A stretch of 64,000 nucleotides of DNA from Sphingomonas sp. OK281 (GTDB lineage: Bacteria; Pseudomonadota; Alphaproteobacteria; Sphingomonadales; Sphingomonadaceae), in the NCBI RefSeq assembly GCF_900115295.1, contig NZ_FOVZ01000002.1, positions 1,116,001-1,180,000 on the forward strand, given 5' to 3'. Of this stretch, positions 25,741 to 34,177 are shown one piece after another. Each line of letters starts with the position of its first letter. The first letter of the stretch is position 1. Both the position numbers and the translations under genes were made by a program. Under the pieces are notes generated by a model. The model had not been told where the DNA came from. It made no database searches and saw nothing but the letters and a program-made list of their open reading frames with translations.

Positions 25741-26778
25741 TCAACGTTGGGGTTTGATGCCGCGTCGTCGTTCGAGGATCGGCTTGACGGTGCCCCGATA
25801 GGCGGTGCGCACACCCAACATCACGAACCGCGGCGTCACCGCGATCGGGAAGGTCTTGGTCCAGAACGTCGGATACCGCCAGTAATGCGTCAGCGACATC
25901 GGGATAGCCTGCTTCCAATAGGCGCCGCTCGCGCCCTTCACCTTCGCGTTGAGGAAGTGCGTACGGATGTAGAACGCGGACACCTTGGCCATCGCCTGCC
26001 GGTAGGCCGGGTTGGTTCGGCCCAGGGTCGCGCCGAAGGCCAAATCATAGCCCTCGATATCGAGGCGGGTACGCGCGAATTCGTCCTTGGCAAGGAAGGA
26101 ATCGTTGCCGGTGCGGCAACCTACCAAGCGGTCCGGCACGCATATCCAGCGCGAGTCCTCGTCGAGCATCTTGGCGCAAAGATAGAGGTGTATGTAGCCG
26201 TGCATGTACGGCTCGACGGGCGCGCTGCGAATGGCGGCGCGCCAGCGCTCGCGGCAGACGACCAGGCTGCTGATGAATCCCATCCACGGACCGATGCTGG
26301 CGATGATCGCGTCGCGGCCTTCCAGCATCGTGTCGGTGGCGAATTCGGTCGAGATATGGTCGTTGACGAAAATCTGCCGGTCGAGGTTCGGGCTGTAGCC
26401 CTGCGATCCGACGCTCATCCCGGTCAGCGATGGATGTTCGCCCAGCGCCTTCCACACCCGCGACAAGCCGTCGGGCTCGAGAAAGTCGTCGCTCCCGAAC
26501 AGCCAGCAATACTCTCCGGCCGCGATCTCGATCGCGTTCATCAGGTTGCGATCGAAGCCCTTGTTCTCCTCGAACCGGTGATAGGTGATGGGCAGCCCTG
26601 CCGCGACATAGCCCGCCACCACGTCGGACGTATCGTCGGTCGACGCATTGTCGCTGATCGCGATTTCGAACCCGTCACGATCGAAGCCGTCATCACCGAT
26701 CTGCGCGGCGATGCTGTCGAGCAGTCGGCGCAGGGTATGCGCACGATTATAGGTAGGGATACAGATTGATAGACGCAT
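25741..26778 (-). CDS. Glycosyltransferase family 2
   Basis: A 345-residue GT-A fold transferase. It starts MRLSICIPTYNRAHTLRRLL at ATG 26778, ten bases after the flippase stop. AISDNASTDDT is the nucleotide-binding segment and EYCWLFGSDDFLEPDGL holds the metal-binding Asp-Asp. The C-terminal half has basic, tyrosine-rich helices. Overall layout recalls the dideoxyhexose (abequose-type) transferases found last in similar rfb clusters. The gene closes the operon that makes the CDP-dideoxy sugar, so it is the best candidate to transfer the CDP-activated sugar to the lipid-linked repeat unit. The donor is inferred from position only. Confidence 0.85.
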   Translation of the reverse strand: MRLSICIPTYNRAHTLRRLLDSIAAQIGDDGFDRDGFEIAISDNASTDDTSDVVAGYVAAGLPITYHRFEENKGFDRNLMNAIEIAAGEYCWLFGSDDFLEPDGLSRVWKALGEHPSLTGMSVGSQGYSPNLDRQIFVNDHISTEFATDTMLEGRDAIIASIGPWMGFISSLVVCRERWRAAIRSAPVEPYMHGYIHLYLCAKMLDEDSRWICVPDRLVGCRTGNDSFLAKDEFARTRLDIEGYDLAFGATLGRTNPAYRQAMAKVSAFYIRTHFLNAKVKGASGAYWKQAIPMSLTHYWRYPTFWTKTFPIAVTPRFVMLGVRTAYRGTVKPILERRRGIKPQR

Positions 26779-26788
26779 ACCGGGTCCT

Positions 26789-28174
26789 TCAGGTGAGCGC
26801 ATCGCGGCGCGCGTGGAGCCAGCATCGCAGCGGTAACACCCAGACCGCGGTCAGCACGAAACAGCCGATCAGGCCACCAATCACGCCCGGCAGCCCGAAC
26901 CAGCGCGCGCCGAGGATCTGCAGGCCGATGCTAAGCAACGACTGGATCGGGGCGACCAGCCACATCAGCAACAGGTCGTTCATGCTCTGGAGGACCATCG
27001 CGAACGTGTCGGTCCAGACGCGGATCATGATGTAGAAGGTCAGGAGGGCGATCACGATCATCGGGATCGGGGTGTTCAAGCCCGGCGCCAGCAGGCGTAC
27101 GATCCACGGATTGACGATCGCGACCCCGACGCCGGCGACCAGCGTAAAAACCACGCCGAACGCGATGTACTTGTTCACGATGGTCCGAACGCTGTGCCAG
27201 TCGTGTCGTGCGATCGCCTCGCTGCACACCGGCCAGAGCGCCTGGAGCAGCGCGTTGTAGACGAAGAAGATCAGCAGGAACAACTTGGTGGCGACGCTGT
27301 AGATGACGATGTCGTGGACATCGAGCACCTGGACCATGATGATATAGTCGACCTGGAGCACGGCCGCGGCGAGCAGCCCCGACACCCAGAAGCGGAACGC
27401 GCGCGATAGCAGGGGGCGGACCAGCTCGCGGTGGAACCGATGATTGCGCCGCGCCCTCGCAACGGTCGCCGCCAGCGCGATCAGCGGCAGCACCGCAAGT
27501 GGCGCATAATAGAATGCCGTGGCAAGTGCGATCCGCGGCTCCGCATGGGTATGTTGCAGCGCCCATACCGAGGCCGTGCCGATCACCGTTCCAGCGGCAG
27601 GCACCAGGTTGGACAGATAGCCGCGATGCCGCGCGAACCAGATCCGGTACATTACCGTGCCGAGCGCCGTGCCGATCCCGGGAAATGCCACCGCATAGAA
27701 AGCCAGCGTGCGATCCGACGCTGACAGGAACCCGACTTCACCGAGGACCATGTGCGACAGCCACGGGCCGATCAGCAGGACGACCAGCCCCATGATGCAG
27801 ACCGCCCCCAGCGATAGCAGCGCGCCGGTAAGGATCAGGTCCTCAGTGTCCTGGCCGGCCGCCCGGCGCTCGGAGATATGGTTCTGCAGGCTGATGCCGA
27901 TGCAGAAGTCGCTCAGTAACAGCCAGCCGTTAAGGCTGGCGAGGACCGCGAACACGCCATAGCCGGCGGTGCCGAGCCCCTGGATCAAGATGCGCACGGC
28001 CACGAGCTGGGCGATCACCTGGATGCCGCGGCCGATCCAGCCCCCGCCGGCTACCAGCCAGATCGAGGGAACGCGGAATCCCCAAAGAGTGCTGTCAGCC
28101 CGCCCAGCGTCGGCGTGTGCGGTTTCGGCATCGCCCTCTTCGGCACCGCCAGCCTGCCGGTCGGCCTCGGTCAC
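26789..28174 (-). CDS. wzx: Polysaccharide flippase, Wzx/MATE superfamily
   Basis: A multi-pass membrane protein of about 461 residues with roughly 12 hydrophobic helices (for example YGVFAVLASLNGWLLLSDFC and LGAVCIMGLVVLLIGPWL). It has the length and pattern of O-antigen/exopolysaccharide translocases that flip undecaprenyl-linked repeat units to the periplasm. I prefer GTG 28174 (TEADRQAGGAEEG follows) because the frame further upstream reads through a hairpin; a TTG at 28246 is possible. The first 35 residues are hydrophilic. It sits between rfbH and a glycosyltransferase gene. Confidence 0.85.
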   Translation of the reverse strand: MTEADRQAGGAEEGDAETAHADAGRADSTLWGFRVPSIWLVAGGGWIGRGIQVIAQLVAVRILIQGLGTAGYGVFAVLASLNGWLLLSDFCIGISLQNHISERRAAGQDTEDLILTGALLSLGAVCIMGLVVLLIGPWLSHMVLGEVGFLSASDRTLAFYAVAFPGIGTALGTVMYRIWFARHRGYLSNLVPAAGTVIGTASVWALQHTHAEPRIALATAFYYAPLAVLPLIALAATVARARRNHRFHRELVRPLLSRAFRFWVSGLLAAAVLQVDYIIMVQVLDVHDIVIYSVATKLFLLIFFVYNALLQALWPVCSEAIARHDWHSVRTIVNKYIAFGVVFTLVAGVGVAIVNPWIVRLLAPGLNTPIPMIVIALLTFYIMIRVWTDTFAMVLQSMNDLLLMWLVAPIQSLLSIGLQILGARWFGLPGVIGGLIGCFVLTAVWVLPLRCWLHARRDALT

Positions 28175-28252
28175 GCGGCGTTCCCTAGCGGCACTGTCGT
28201 GAGCAGGGAACAGGAATTCATCATCGGCATGCTGACAATCATACAATCAAAT

Positions 28253-28282
28253 AGGTCTGGCCAGACATCGCTGGCCAGACCT
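28253..28282 (-). terminator. Perfect 12-bp hairpin between rfbH and wzx
   Basis: AGGTCTGGCCAG (28253-28264) and CTGGCCAGACCT (28271-28282) are perfectly complementary around a 6-base loop. On the transcribed minus strand the stem is followed by ATTTGATTG. It could be a partial terminator that lowers expression of the flippase and transferase relative to the sugar enzymes, or an RNA-stability element. Confidence 0.55.
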
Positions 28283-28319
28283 AGGTGGCAACATTGGTAG
28301 TTCGTAGAACCGGGCCTTG

Positions 28320-29633
28320 TCAGAAGTTCAGGCCGAAGAATTCTTCGAGCTTCTCGCCGACATAGTCGAAATGCTCCTGGCCTAGGGCAGGGTAGAGGCC
28401 GAGCCAGAAGGTGCTGTTCATCACCCGATCGGTCTGCGTCAGGTCGCCGACGACGCGGTAGTTGACGTGCTCGAAATAGGGCTGGCGCGTCAGGTTGCCG
28501 GCGAACAACAGGCGTGTGCCGATCTTGTTCTGGTCGAGGAAGCGAGTCACGTCGACGCGCTTGGCATCGATACCCTCGCGCAGCATCAGCGGGAAGCCGA
28601 ACCACGACGGATCCGAATTCGGCGTCGCCTCCGGCATGATGAAGATTTCCTCGAGGCTCTTCAGCCGCTCGGTGAGCAACCCAAAATTGCGCCGGCGGGC
28701 AGCAATGAAGCCCTCCGCACGATCGAGCTGTGCAAGGCCGCAGGCGGCCTGCATGTCGGTGATCTTCAGGTTGTAGCCAAGGTGCGAGTACACATACTTG
28801 TGGTCGTAGCCGAACGGGAGCGTGCCATGCTGCTGGCCGAAGCGCGAACCGCAGGTGTTGTCGCAGCCGGGTGCGCAATAGCAGTCGCGGCCCCAGTCGC
28901 GGATCGACTCGATCAGCGGGCGCAGTTCGGCCGACTTGGTGAACACCGCACCGCCTTCGCCCATCGTCATGTGATGCGCCGGGTAGAAGCTGAGCGTCGC
29001 GACGTCGCCCCAGGTGCCGACCAGCTTGCCGTCATAGGTCGCGCCGAGCGCGTCGCAGCAATCCTCGACCAGCCACAAGTCGTGCTCGTCGCAGATCCGG
29101 CGGACCTCGGCAAGGTTGAACGGGTTGCCAAGCGTGTGCGCGATCATGATGGCACCGGTCTTCTCGGTGATCGCCGCCTCGATCAGATTGACGTCGATGT
29201 TGTAGGTCGGGACTTCGACGTCGACGAACACCGGGACCAGACCGTGCTGGATCGACGGATTGACCGTTGTCGGGAAGCCCGCCGCGACTGTGATGACTTC
29301 GTCGCCAGGTTTCAGGCGACGATCGCCGAGCTTGTGGCTGGTCAGGCACGATAGCGCCAGCAGGTTGGCAGACGAACCCGAGGTGGTGGTCAGCAGGAAC
29401 GGCGCACCGACCATCTTGGCAAGCTTCGCCTCGAATTCGGTGTTGAAGCGGCCCGTGGTCAGCCATCCGTCGAGCGACGCCTCGACCATCATCTCGATTT
29501 CGGGGGCACCGATCACCTTGCCCGCGGGCGGGATTACGGATTCACCCGGCACGAACGGCTTGGGCGCGAATTGCTGCTCGGCATATTGGCCAACCAGAGT
29601 GCGGATCTGCTTGCGAAGTTCGTCAGCGGTCAT
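28320..29633 (-). CDS. rfbH: CDP-4-dehydro-6-deoxyglucose 3-dehydrase (E1, RfbH/DdhC)
   Basis: A 437-residue enzyme that removes the C-3 hydroxyl of CDP-4-keto-6-deoxyglucose using pyridoxamine phosphate and an iron-sulfur cluster. The aminotransferase fold is intact ([27 protein letters not shown]). The usual PLP lysine is replaced: [16 protein letters not shown] has His220-His221 where transaminases have Lys, the signature of E1. The iron-sulfur cysteines are Cys251, Cys253, Cys257 and Cys261 in [17 protein letters not shown]. The length equals known E1 enzymes. Its reductase partner (rfbI) is in the same operon. Together they give CDP-3,6-dideoxy-4-keto-D-glucose, the branching point to abequose, paratose, tyvelose, ascarylose or yersiniose. 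Confidence 0.95.
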   Translation of the reverse strand: MTADELRKQIRTLVGQYAEQQFAPKPFVPGESVIPPAGKVIGAPEIEMMVEASLDGWLTTGRFNTEFEAKLAKMVGAPFLLTTTSGSSANLLALSCLTSHKLGDRRLKPGDEVITVAAGFPTTVNPSIQHGLVPVFVDVEVPTYNIDVNLIEAAITEKTGAIMIAHTLGNPFNLAEVRRICDEHDLWLVEDCCDALGATYDGKLVGTWGDVATLSFYPAHHMTMGEGGAVFTKSAELRPLIESIRDWGRDCYCAPGCDNTCGSRFGQQHGTLPFGYDHKYVYSHLGYNLKITDMQAACGLAQLDRAEGFIAARRRNFGLLTERLKSLEEIFIMPEATPNSDPSWFGFPLMLREGIDAKRVDVTRFLDQNKIGTRLLFAGNLTRQPYFEHVNYRVVGDLTQTDRVMNSTFWLGLYPALGQEHFDYVGEKLEEFFGLNF

Positions 29634-29644
29634 TGAAATAGGTC

Positions 29645-30763
29645 CTATGCGGAAATGGTGTGGCTGGCGCCGGCGAAGCGCTCCAGCTCTTCAAGCGAAT
29701 ACGTGTGCATATCGGCTCCCGACATCCAGGCGCGATGCCAGGCGACGATCCGGTCGAGTGCTTGTAGTAACGACCAGCGCGGTTGCCAGTCGAGGCCGAA
29801 ACGGGCCTTGGAGATGTCGAGCTTGAGGTAATTGGCCTCGTGCGGCTGCACCGATTCATCACGGGTCCAGTCGGCGCCATCGCCCCAGCGTGCGCACATG
29901 CGTTCGACGATCCACTGCACCGGCTGCGCGTCCTCGTCGCGCGGACCAAAGTTCCACGCCTGGGCAGCGGTGGGATCGGTCCACAACGCTTGGCACAGCA
30001 CAAGATAGCCGGACACCGGCTCCAGCACGTGCTGCCACGGCCGGGTCGCGAGCGGATTGCGGATCAGCACCGGATCGCCGTCGGCGACCGCGCGTAGGAT
30101 ATCCGGGATCAGGCGATCGGCCGCCCAGTCGCCGCCACCGATGACGTTGCCGGCGCGGCCCGAGGCGAGCGCGGGCTGGCCGTCGCCGGTGAAGAACGAC
30201 CGGCGATAGGCCGACGTCACCAGTTCTGAACAGCCCTTCGAGTTGCTGTACGGATCATGGCCGCCCATCGCCTCGTCTTCGCGGTAGCCCCAGACCCATT
30301 CGCGGTTCTCGTAGCATTTGTCGGTCGTGACCACGCAGACGGCGCGAACTGACGGTGCCTTACGGACCGCTTCGAGCAGGTGGACGGTGCCCATGACGTT
30401 GGTCGCATAAGTGCCGACCGGGTCGTCGTAGGAGGCGCGCACCAGTGGCTGTGCCGCCATGTGGATGACGACCTCCGGATCGGCCGCGACCAGCGCTGCC
30501 TCCAGTGCTTCGCGGTCGCGAATGTCGCCGATGATCGACGTCATCCCGGTTGCGACGCCGGCGACCTCGAACAGCGCGGGGCTGGTCGGCGGGGCAAGGG
30601 CGAAGCCGGTCAGCTCCGCCCCCATCTGCTGGAGCCAGAGCGACATCCAGCTTCCCTTGAACCCGGTATGGCCGGTCAGGAAGACGCGCTTGCCCGCCCA
30701 GAAGGCGGGGTCGACGCTGCCCTTGGTCGCGATCGGCGCAGTCATGGCGGCGTCAGTCACCAT
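29645..30763 (-). CDS. rfbG: CDP-glucose 4,6-dehydratase
   Basis: A 372-residue SDR that converts CDP-glucose to CDP-4-keto-6-deoxyglucose. The NAD motif is [18 protein letters not shown] (Gly31, Gly34, Gly37), with [20 protein letters not shown] and the active-site [10 protein letters not shown] of CDP-glucose dehydratases; later [19 protein letters not shown] is typical. I chose ATG 30763, which overlaps the rfbF stop; ATG 30745 is equally possible. It is second enzyme of the CDP-dideoxysugar branch, flanked by rfbF and rfbH. Confidence 0.94.
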   Translation of the reverse strand: MVTDAAMTAPIATKGSVDPAFWAGKRVFLTGHTGFKGSWMSLWLQQMGAELTGFALAPPTSPALFEVAGVATGMTSIIGDIRDREALEAALVAADPEVVIHMAAQPLVRASYDDPVGTYATNVMGTVHLLEAVRKAPSVRAVCVVTTDKCYENREWVWGYREDEAMGGHDPYSNSKGCSELVTSAYRRSFFTGDGQPALASGRAGNVIGGGDWAADRLIPDILRAVADGDPVLIRNPLATRPWQHVLEPVSGYLVLCQALWTDPTAAQAWNFGPRDEDAQPVQWIVERMCARWGDGADWTRDESVQPHEANYLKLDISKARFGLDWQPRWSLLQALDRIVAWHRAWMSGADMHTYSLEELERFAGASHTISA

Positions 30764-31527
30764 ATCCGCCACGGCGCCTTGCCGCCCTGCCACAGGCTTT
30801 CGAGATACTGCTTGTCACGCAACGTATCCATCGGCTGCCAGAAGCCGTGATGCTCGTACGCCATGAGCTCACCGTCGGTGGCCAGCGTGCGCAGCGGTTC
30901 CTGCTCCCACGTGGTGGAATCGCCCTCGAGATAATCGAGCACCTTGGGCGACAGTACGAAATAGCCACCATTGATCATGCCGCCATCGCCTTGGGGCTTT
31001 TCGAGGAACTCGGTGATTTGGCCGTCTTCGATCTGCAACGCACCGAAGCGACCGGGCGGATAGGTGGCGGTCAGCGTCGCCGCCTTGCCGTGGCTGCGAT
31101 GGAATTCGATCGACTTGGTGATATCGATGTCGGCAACACCGTCGCCGTAGGTGAAGAAGAAGAATTCCTCGTCCTTCACATGTTCGGCGACGCGCTTGAG
31201 GCGCCCGCCGGTCATGGAGTCGTCGCCGGTGTCGATCAGCGTGACCTTCCACGGCTCGGCGCGCTTCTCGTGGACGATCATCTCGTTCGCCTTCATGTCG
31301 AAGGTGACGTCGGACATGTGCAGGAAGTAGTTCGCGAAATACTCCTTAATCACATAGCCCTTGTAGCCGCAGCAAATGATGAACTCAGTTACGCCGTGCG
31401 CGGCATAGATCTTCATGATGTGCCACAGGATCGGGCGACCGCCAATTTCGATCATCGGTTTGGGGCGCAGACTGGTCTCTTCGGCGAAACGCGTGCCGAG
31501 ACCACCGGCTAAAATGACTGCCTTCAT
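30757..31527 (-). CDS. rfbF: Glucose-1-phosphate cytidylyltransferase
   Basis: A 256-residue nucleotidyltransferase that makes CDP-glucose from CTP and glucose-1-phosphate. [17 protein letters not shown] followed by [18 protein letters not shown] (Lys23) is the diagnostic start of RfbF rather than of RfbA/Rml[15 protein letters not shown] carries the metal-binding Asp and [16 protein letters not shown] matches the family. The length is standard. It begins the CDP branch and lies nine bases after the rfbI stop, in the same operon. Confidence 0.95.
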   Translation of the reverse strand: MKAVILAGGLGTRFAEETSLRPKPMIEIGGRPILWHIMKIYAAHGVTEFIICCGYKGYVIKEYFANYFLHMSDVTFDMKANEMIVHEKRAEPWKVTLIDTGDDSMTGGRLKRVAEHVKDEEFFFFTYGDGVADIDITKSIEFHRSHGKAATLTATYPPGRFGALQIEDGQITEFLEKPQGDGGMINGGYFVLSPKVLDYLEGDSTTWEQEPLRTLATDGELMAYEHHGFWQPMDTLRDKQYLESLWQGGKAPWRIW

Positions 31528-31536
31528 TGTCCTACC

Positions 31537-32523
31537 TCAATTCGAGCTGACAAATGCGTCGGAGAAGAAGCGCTTGGCCGGAAGACCCAGCGCCAGAATT
31601 GCCTCTCGTGCAGATGTGATCATGGCGTTCGAGCCACATGCATAGACGACCGTGTCGTCGGGATCGATCCCCTGGCGGATCGCTGCGTCGTGAACATACC
31701 CCCGCGCGGCGCTCCAATTGGCATTGGTGCCCGATAGCAAGTGGTGGACGCCGACGTCGAGACCCAATCCGACCGGGTCCCAGCAAAAACTCTCGGCTTC
31801 CCGGTTGCCCCAGAAGACGGTGAGCCGGTGCTTGGCGGCGCGGTCGGGATTTGCGGCCAGTTCCTCGAGCAGCGCCTTGACGGGGGCAATGCCGGTGCCG
31901 GTTGCTAAAAACACGATATTGGTCGGTCCTTCCTCGCGCAGGAAAAAAGTCCCGAACGGCCCCTCGATCCGCAGAAGGTCGTTGGCCTTGGCGCGCTCGA
32001 ACCAATATTCGCTGAGCGTGCCGCCCTTGTAGCGCTTGATGATGAGTTCGAGCAGGCCGTCGGCGCGTGGAGCATTGGCGAGCGAATAGCTGCGGCGCAC
32101 GCCCTCGGCGATGACGTCGACATACTGTCCGGGCAGGAACCGCATTGGGGAGGTGGGCGGCGTCTTCAGCACGACCTTGACGATGTCGAGCGCGAGGCGT
32201 TCTATCGACACGATTCGGCTGGCCATCGTCTTGATCTCGAGCCCGGCAAGGCGATCAAGCGGTTCGATGTCGAGCGTGACGTTGCTAGTCGCCGACCGGC
32301 AGCAGGTGAGAATCAGCCCCTCGGCCGCTTCGGCGGGCGTCAGGCTTTCCTCGTGACGCAGGATCTCGGTGGTGCCGGCGAGAACCGGCGCTTTGCAGAT
32401 CCCGCAGCGACCGGTGCGACAGCTATATTCAAGGACGATCCCCTGAGTCCGTGCGGCGTCGAGGATCGACACTGTCGGATCCGCATCGAACGAACGATGG
32501 GTGTTGAGCGTGACGGTATTCAT
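31537..32523 (-). CDS. rfbI: CDP-6-deoxy-glucoseen reductase (E3; DdhD/AscD/RfbI)
   Basis: A 328-residue NADH-dependent iron-sulfur flavoprotein that reduces the RfbH intermediate. The N-terminal plant-type [2Fe-2S] domain has Cys35, Cys40 and Cys43 in EYSCRTGRCGICKAPV and the fourth ligand in LTCCRSA (about 74). A ferredoxin-NADP reductase domain follows with FLPGQYVDVIAEGVRRSYSL (flavin), the NAD site NIVFLATGTGIAPVKALLEE, and the C-terminal VVYACGSNAMI and FFSDAFVSS. First gene of the leftward operon, so the promoter must lie in 32524-32860. Domain order and length match Yersinia E3. Confidence 0.93.
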   Translation of the reverse strand: MNTVTLNTHRSFDADPTVSILDAARTQGIVLEYSCRTGRCGICKAPVLAGTTEILRHEESLTPAEAAEGLILTCCRSATSNVTLDIEPLDRLAGLEIKTMASRIVSIERLALDIVKVVLKTPPTSPMRFLPGQYVDVIAEGVRRSYSLANAPRADGLLELIIKRYKGGTLSEYWFERAKANDLLRIEGPFGTFFLREEGPTNIVFLATGTGIAPVKALLEELAANPDRAAKHRLTVFWGNREAESFCWDPVGLGLDVGVHHLLSGTNANWSAARGYVHDAAIRQGIDPDDTVVYACGSNAMITSAREAILALGLPAKRFFSDAFVSSN

Positions 32524-32860
32524 AGCGACGCGCCTGATAAGCGATTGTTACACACAGTCCAGCGCTTAGCCGCGGCTGGGCTCTTGTCCTAGGCCCCTCT
32601 GGTTGGGCAAAGGCGCGCAATCCGGGGTCATATGTTCCGATTCGGAACGTTCGATGGGCAAGGGAGTTTATGCCTGACTTTATAATTCCGCATGACCCGC
32701 ATAAAGCTGAGCTTTTTACCGCCAAGCGATGGCAGGCCCATCCATTCAGTCAATATCCCGTTCAGGCGCAATTTGCATACCCCTTGGGCGGAAGGGGGCG
32801 GAGAGTCGATCACGCCGCACAGGTGGATCGGCCTCATCCGCGTCATTGGATTTTTCGAGT
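32524..32860. promoter_or_regulatory. Divergent regulatory region of the CDP-sugar operon and the glycosyltransferase gene
   Basis: The 337 bp between rfbI (minus) and the glycosyltransferase at 32861 (plus) must hold two divergent promoters. No credible gene is seen. It contains the inverted repeat at 32634-32648. Confidence 0.55.
32634..32648. promoter_or_regulatory. Perfect inverted repeat, candidate operator
   Basis: GTTCCGATTCGGAAC is a perfect 7-1-7 palindrome in the middle of a divergent intergenic region. Such a position suits a dimeric regulator that controls both sides. No regulator gene is adjacent. Confidence 0.4.
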
Positions 32861-34177
32861 ATGAAGATTGCAATAGTTCACGACTGGCTGACGCTGAAAG
32901 GCGGGGCCGAAGCGTGTCTGGAAGAGTTCCTCGACCTCTATCCGCAAGCCGACCTGTTCTGCGTGGTCGATTTCCTGCCTGAAGATGAACGCGCTTTTCT
33001 AAAGGGACGTCGCGTTACCACCAGCTTCATCCAGCGCCTGCCATGGGCGTCGAAGCGATATCGATCGTACCTGCCGTTCATGCCACTCGCGATCGAGCAA
33101 CTCGACGTCACTGGCTATGATCTGGTCATCAGCGCGTCCGCGGCCGTGGCGAAGGGCGTCATCACCGGTCCTGACCAAGTGCATATTTCGTATATCCACA
33201 GCCCGATTCGCTATGCCTGGGATCTCCAGCATCAGTATCTCGGGGAAGCAGGCCTCACCAAGGGTGTGAAGAGTGCGCTGGCCCGTCTGATTCTGCATTA
33301 CATCAGGATGTGGGACACCCGGACCTCTAACGGGGTTGACGACATGATCGCCAATTCGGCCTTCGTCGCGCGCCGCATCCGCAAAGCTTATGGTAGGAAA
33401 GCCACGGTGATCCATCCACCGGTAAATCTGGACCGGTTCAATATGGGCGCCGCTAAGGAAGACTTTTACATCACCGTATCGCGTATGGTGCCTTACAAGC
33501 GCATTCCGCTGATCGTCGAAGCGTTCGCTAAGATGCCTCATCGTCGCTTGATCGTGATTGGCGACGGGCCAGAAATGGCTGCCGTGCAGGCTGTCCATGC
33601 CCCCAACGTCATGATTATGGGCCGGCAGTCGGACGAGGTTGTCGTTTCGCATCTTCAGCGGGCCAAGGCGTTCCTGTTCGCGGCTGAAGAGGATTTCGGC
33701 ATCGCGCCGCTGGAGGCACAGGCGTGCGGCACCCCGGTCATCGCCTTAAGCAAGGGCGGCGCGCGGGAAACCATCCGTGGTCGCGACGGCGAAGGGCAGA
33801 CCGGCGTGTTCTTCAGCGAGCAGAGCACGGACTCGATCGTCGCGGCGGTCGAACATTTCGAACGCCGACAGCAGGATATCACGCCTGAGGCGTGCCGCGC
33901 TAATGCCACACGCTTTTCTACCGAACGGTTTCGTCGGGAATTTAGTGCGTTTGTCGACCGCGCCATGGAGCGCAGTAGCAACGAACTGTCTCGGTCGGAC
34001 AGTGTGTCTGACCGGTCCCACGCCGATGCCGTGCTAGAAAAACCTTATTCGGACGAGGCCTCAGATCGTGTCGCCCCACAGACCTCGGAACAGAAAGCCA
34101 GCTTGGTGCGCCTGCACCAAGTCGATAACCATGACGAAGTGCGTCGCCCAACTCGGAGCGGTACGATTGGTGCGTGA
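32861..34177 (+). CDS. Glycosyltransferase family 4 with unusual C-terminal extension
   Basis: A 438-residue transferase started at ATG 32861 (MKIAIVHDWLTLKGGAEACL). It has GT-B layout: N-terminal acceptor domain with HISYIHSPIRYAWDLQHQY, then FYITVSRMVPYKRIPLIVEA, and the donor site AEEDFGIAPLEAQACGTPVI with the conserved Glu pair. It resembles WbaZ-type mannosyltransferases of O-antigen clusters. The conserved fold ends near residue 370; the remaining 65 residues are hydrophilic (RSDSVSDRSHADAVLEKPYS), and the last 39 codons run antisense over the 3' end of the beta-helix gene. The original stop was probably lost. The donor sugar is not determined. Confidence 0.88.
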   Translation: MKIAIVHDWLTLKGGAEACLEEFLDLYPQADLFCVVDFLPEDERAFLKGRRVTTSFIQRLPWASKRYRSYLPFMPLAIEQLDVTGYDLVISASAAVAKGVITGPDQVHISYIHSPIRYAWDLQHQYLGEAGLTKGVKSALARLILHYIRMWDTRTSNGVDDMIANSAFVARRIRKAYGRKATVIHPPVNLDRFNMGAAKEDFYITVSRMVPYKRIPLIVEAFAKMPHRRLIVIGDGPEMAAVQAVHAPNVMIMGRQSDEVVVSHLQRAKAFLFAAEEDFGIAPLEAQACGTPVIALSKGGARETIRGRDGEGQTGVFFSEQSTDSIVAAVEHFERRQQDITPEACRANATRFSTERFRREFSAFVDRAMERSSNELSRSDSVSDRSHADAVLEKPYSDEASDRVAPQTSEQKASLVRLHQVDNHDEVRRPTRSGTIGA

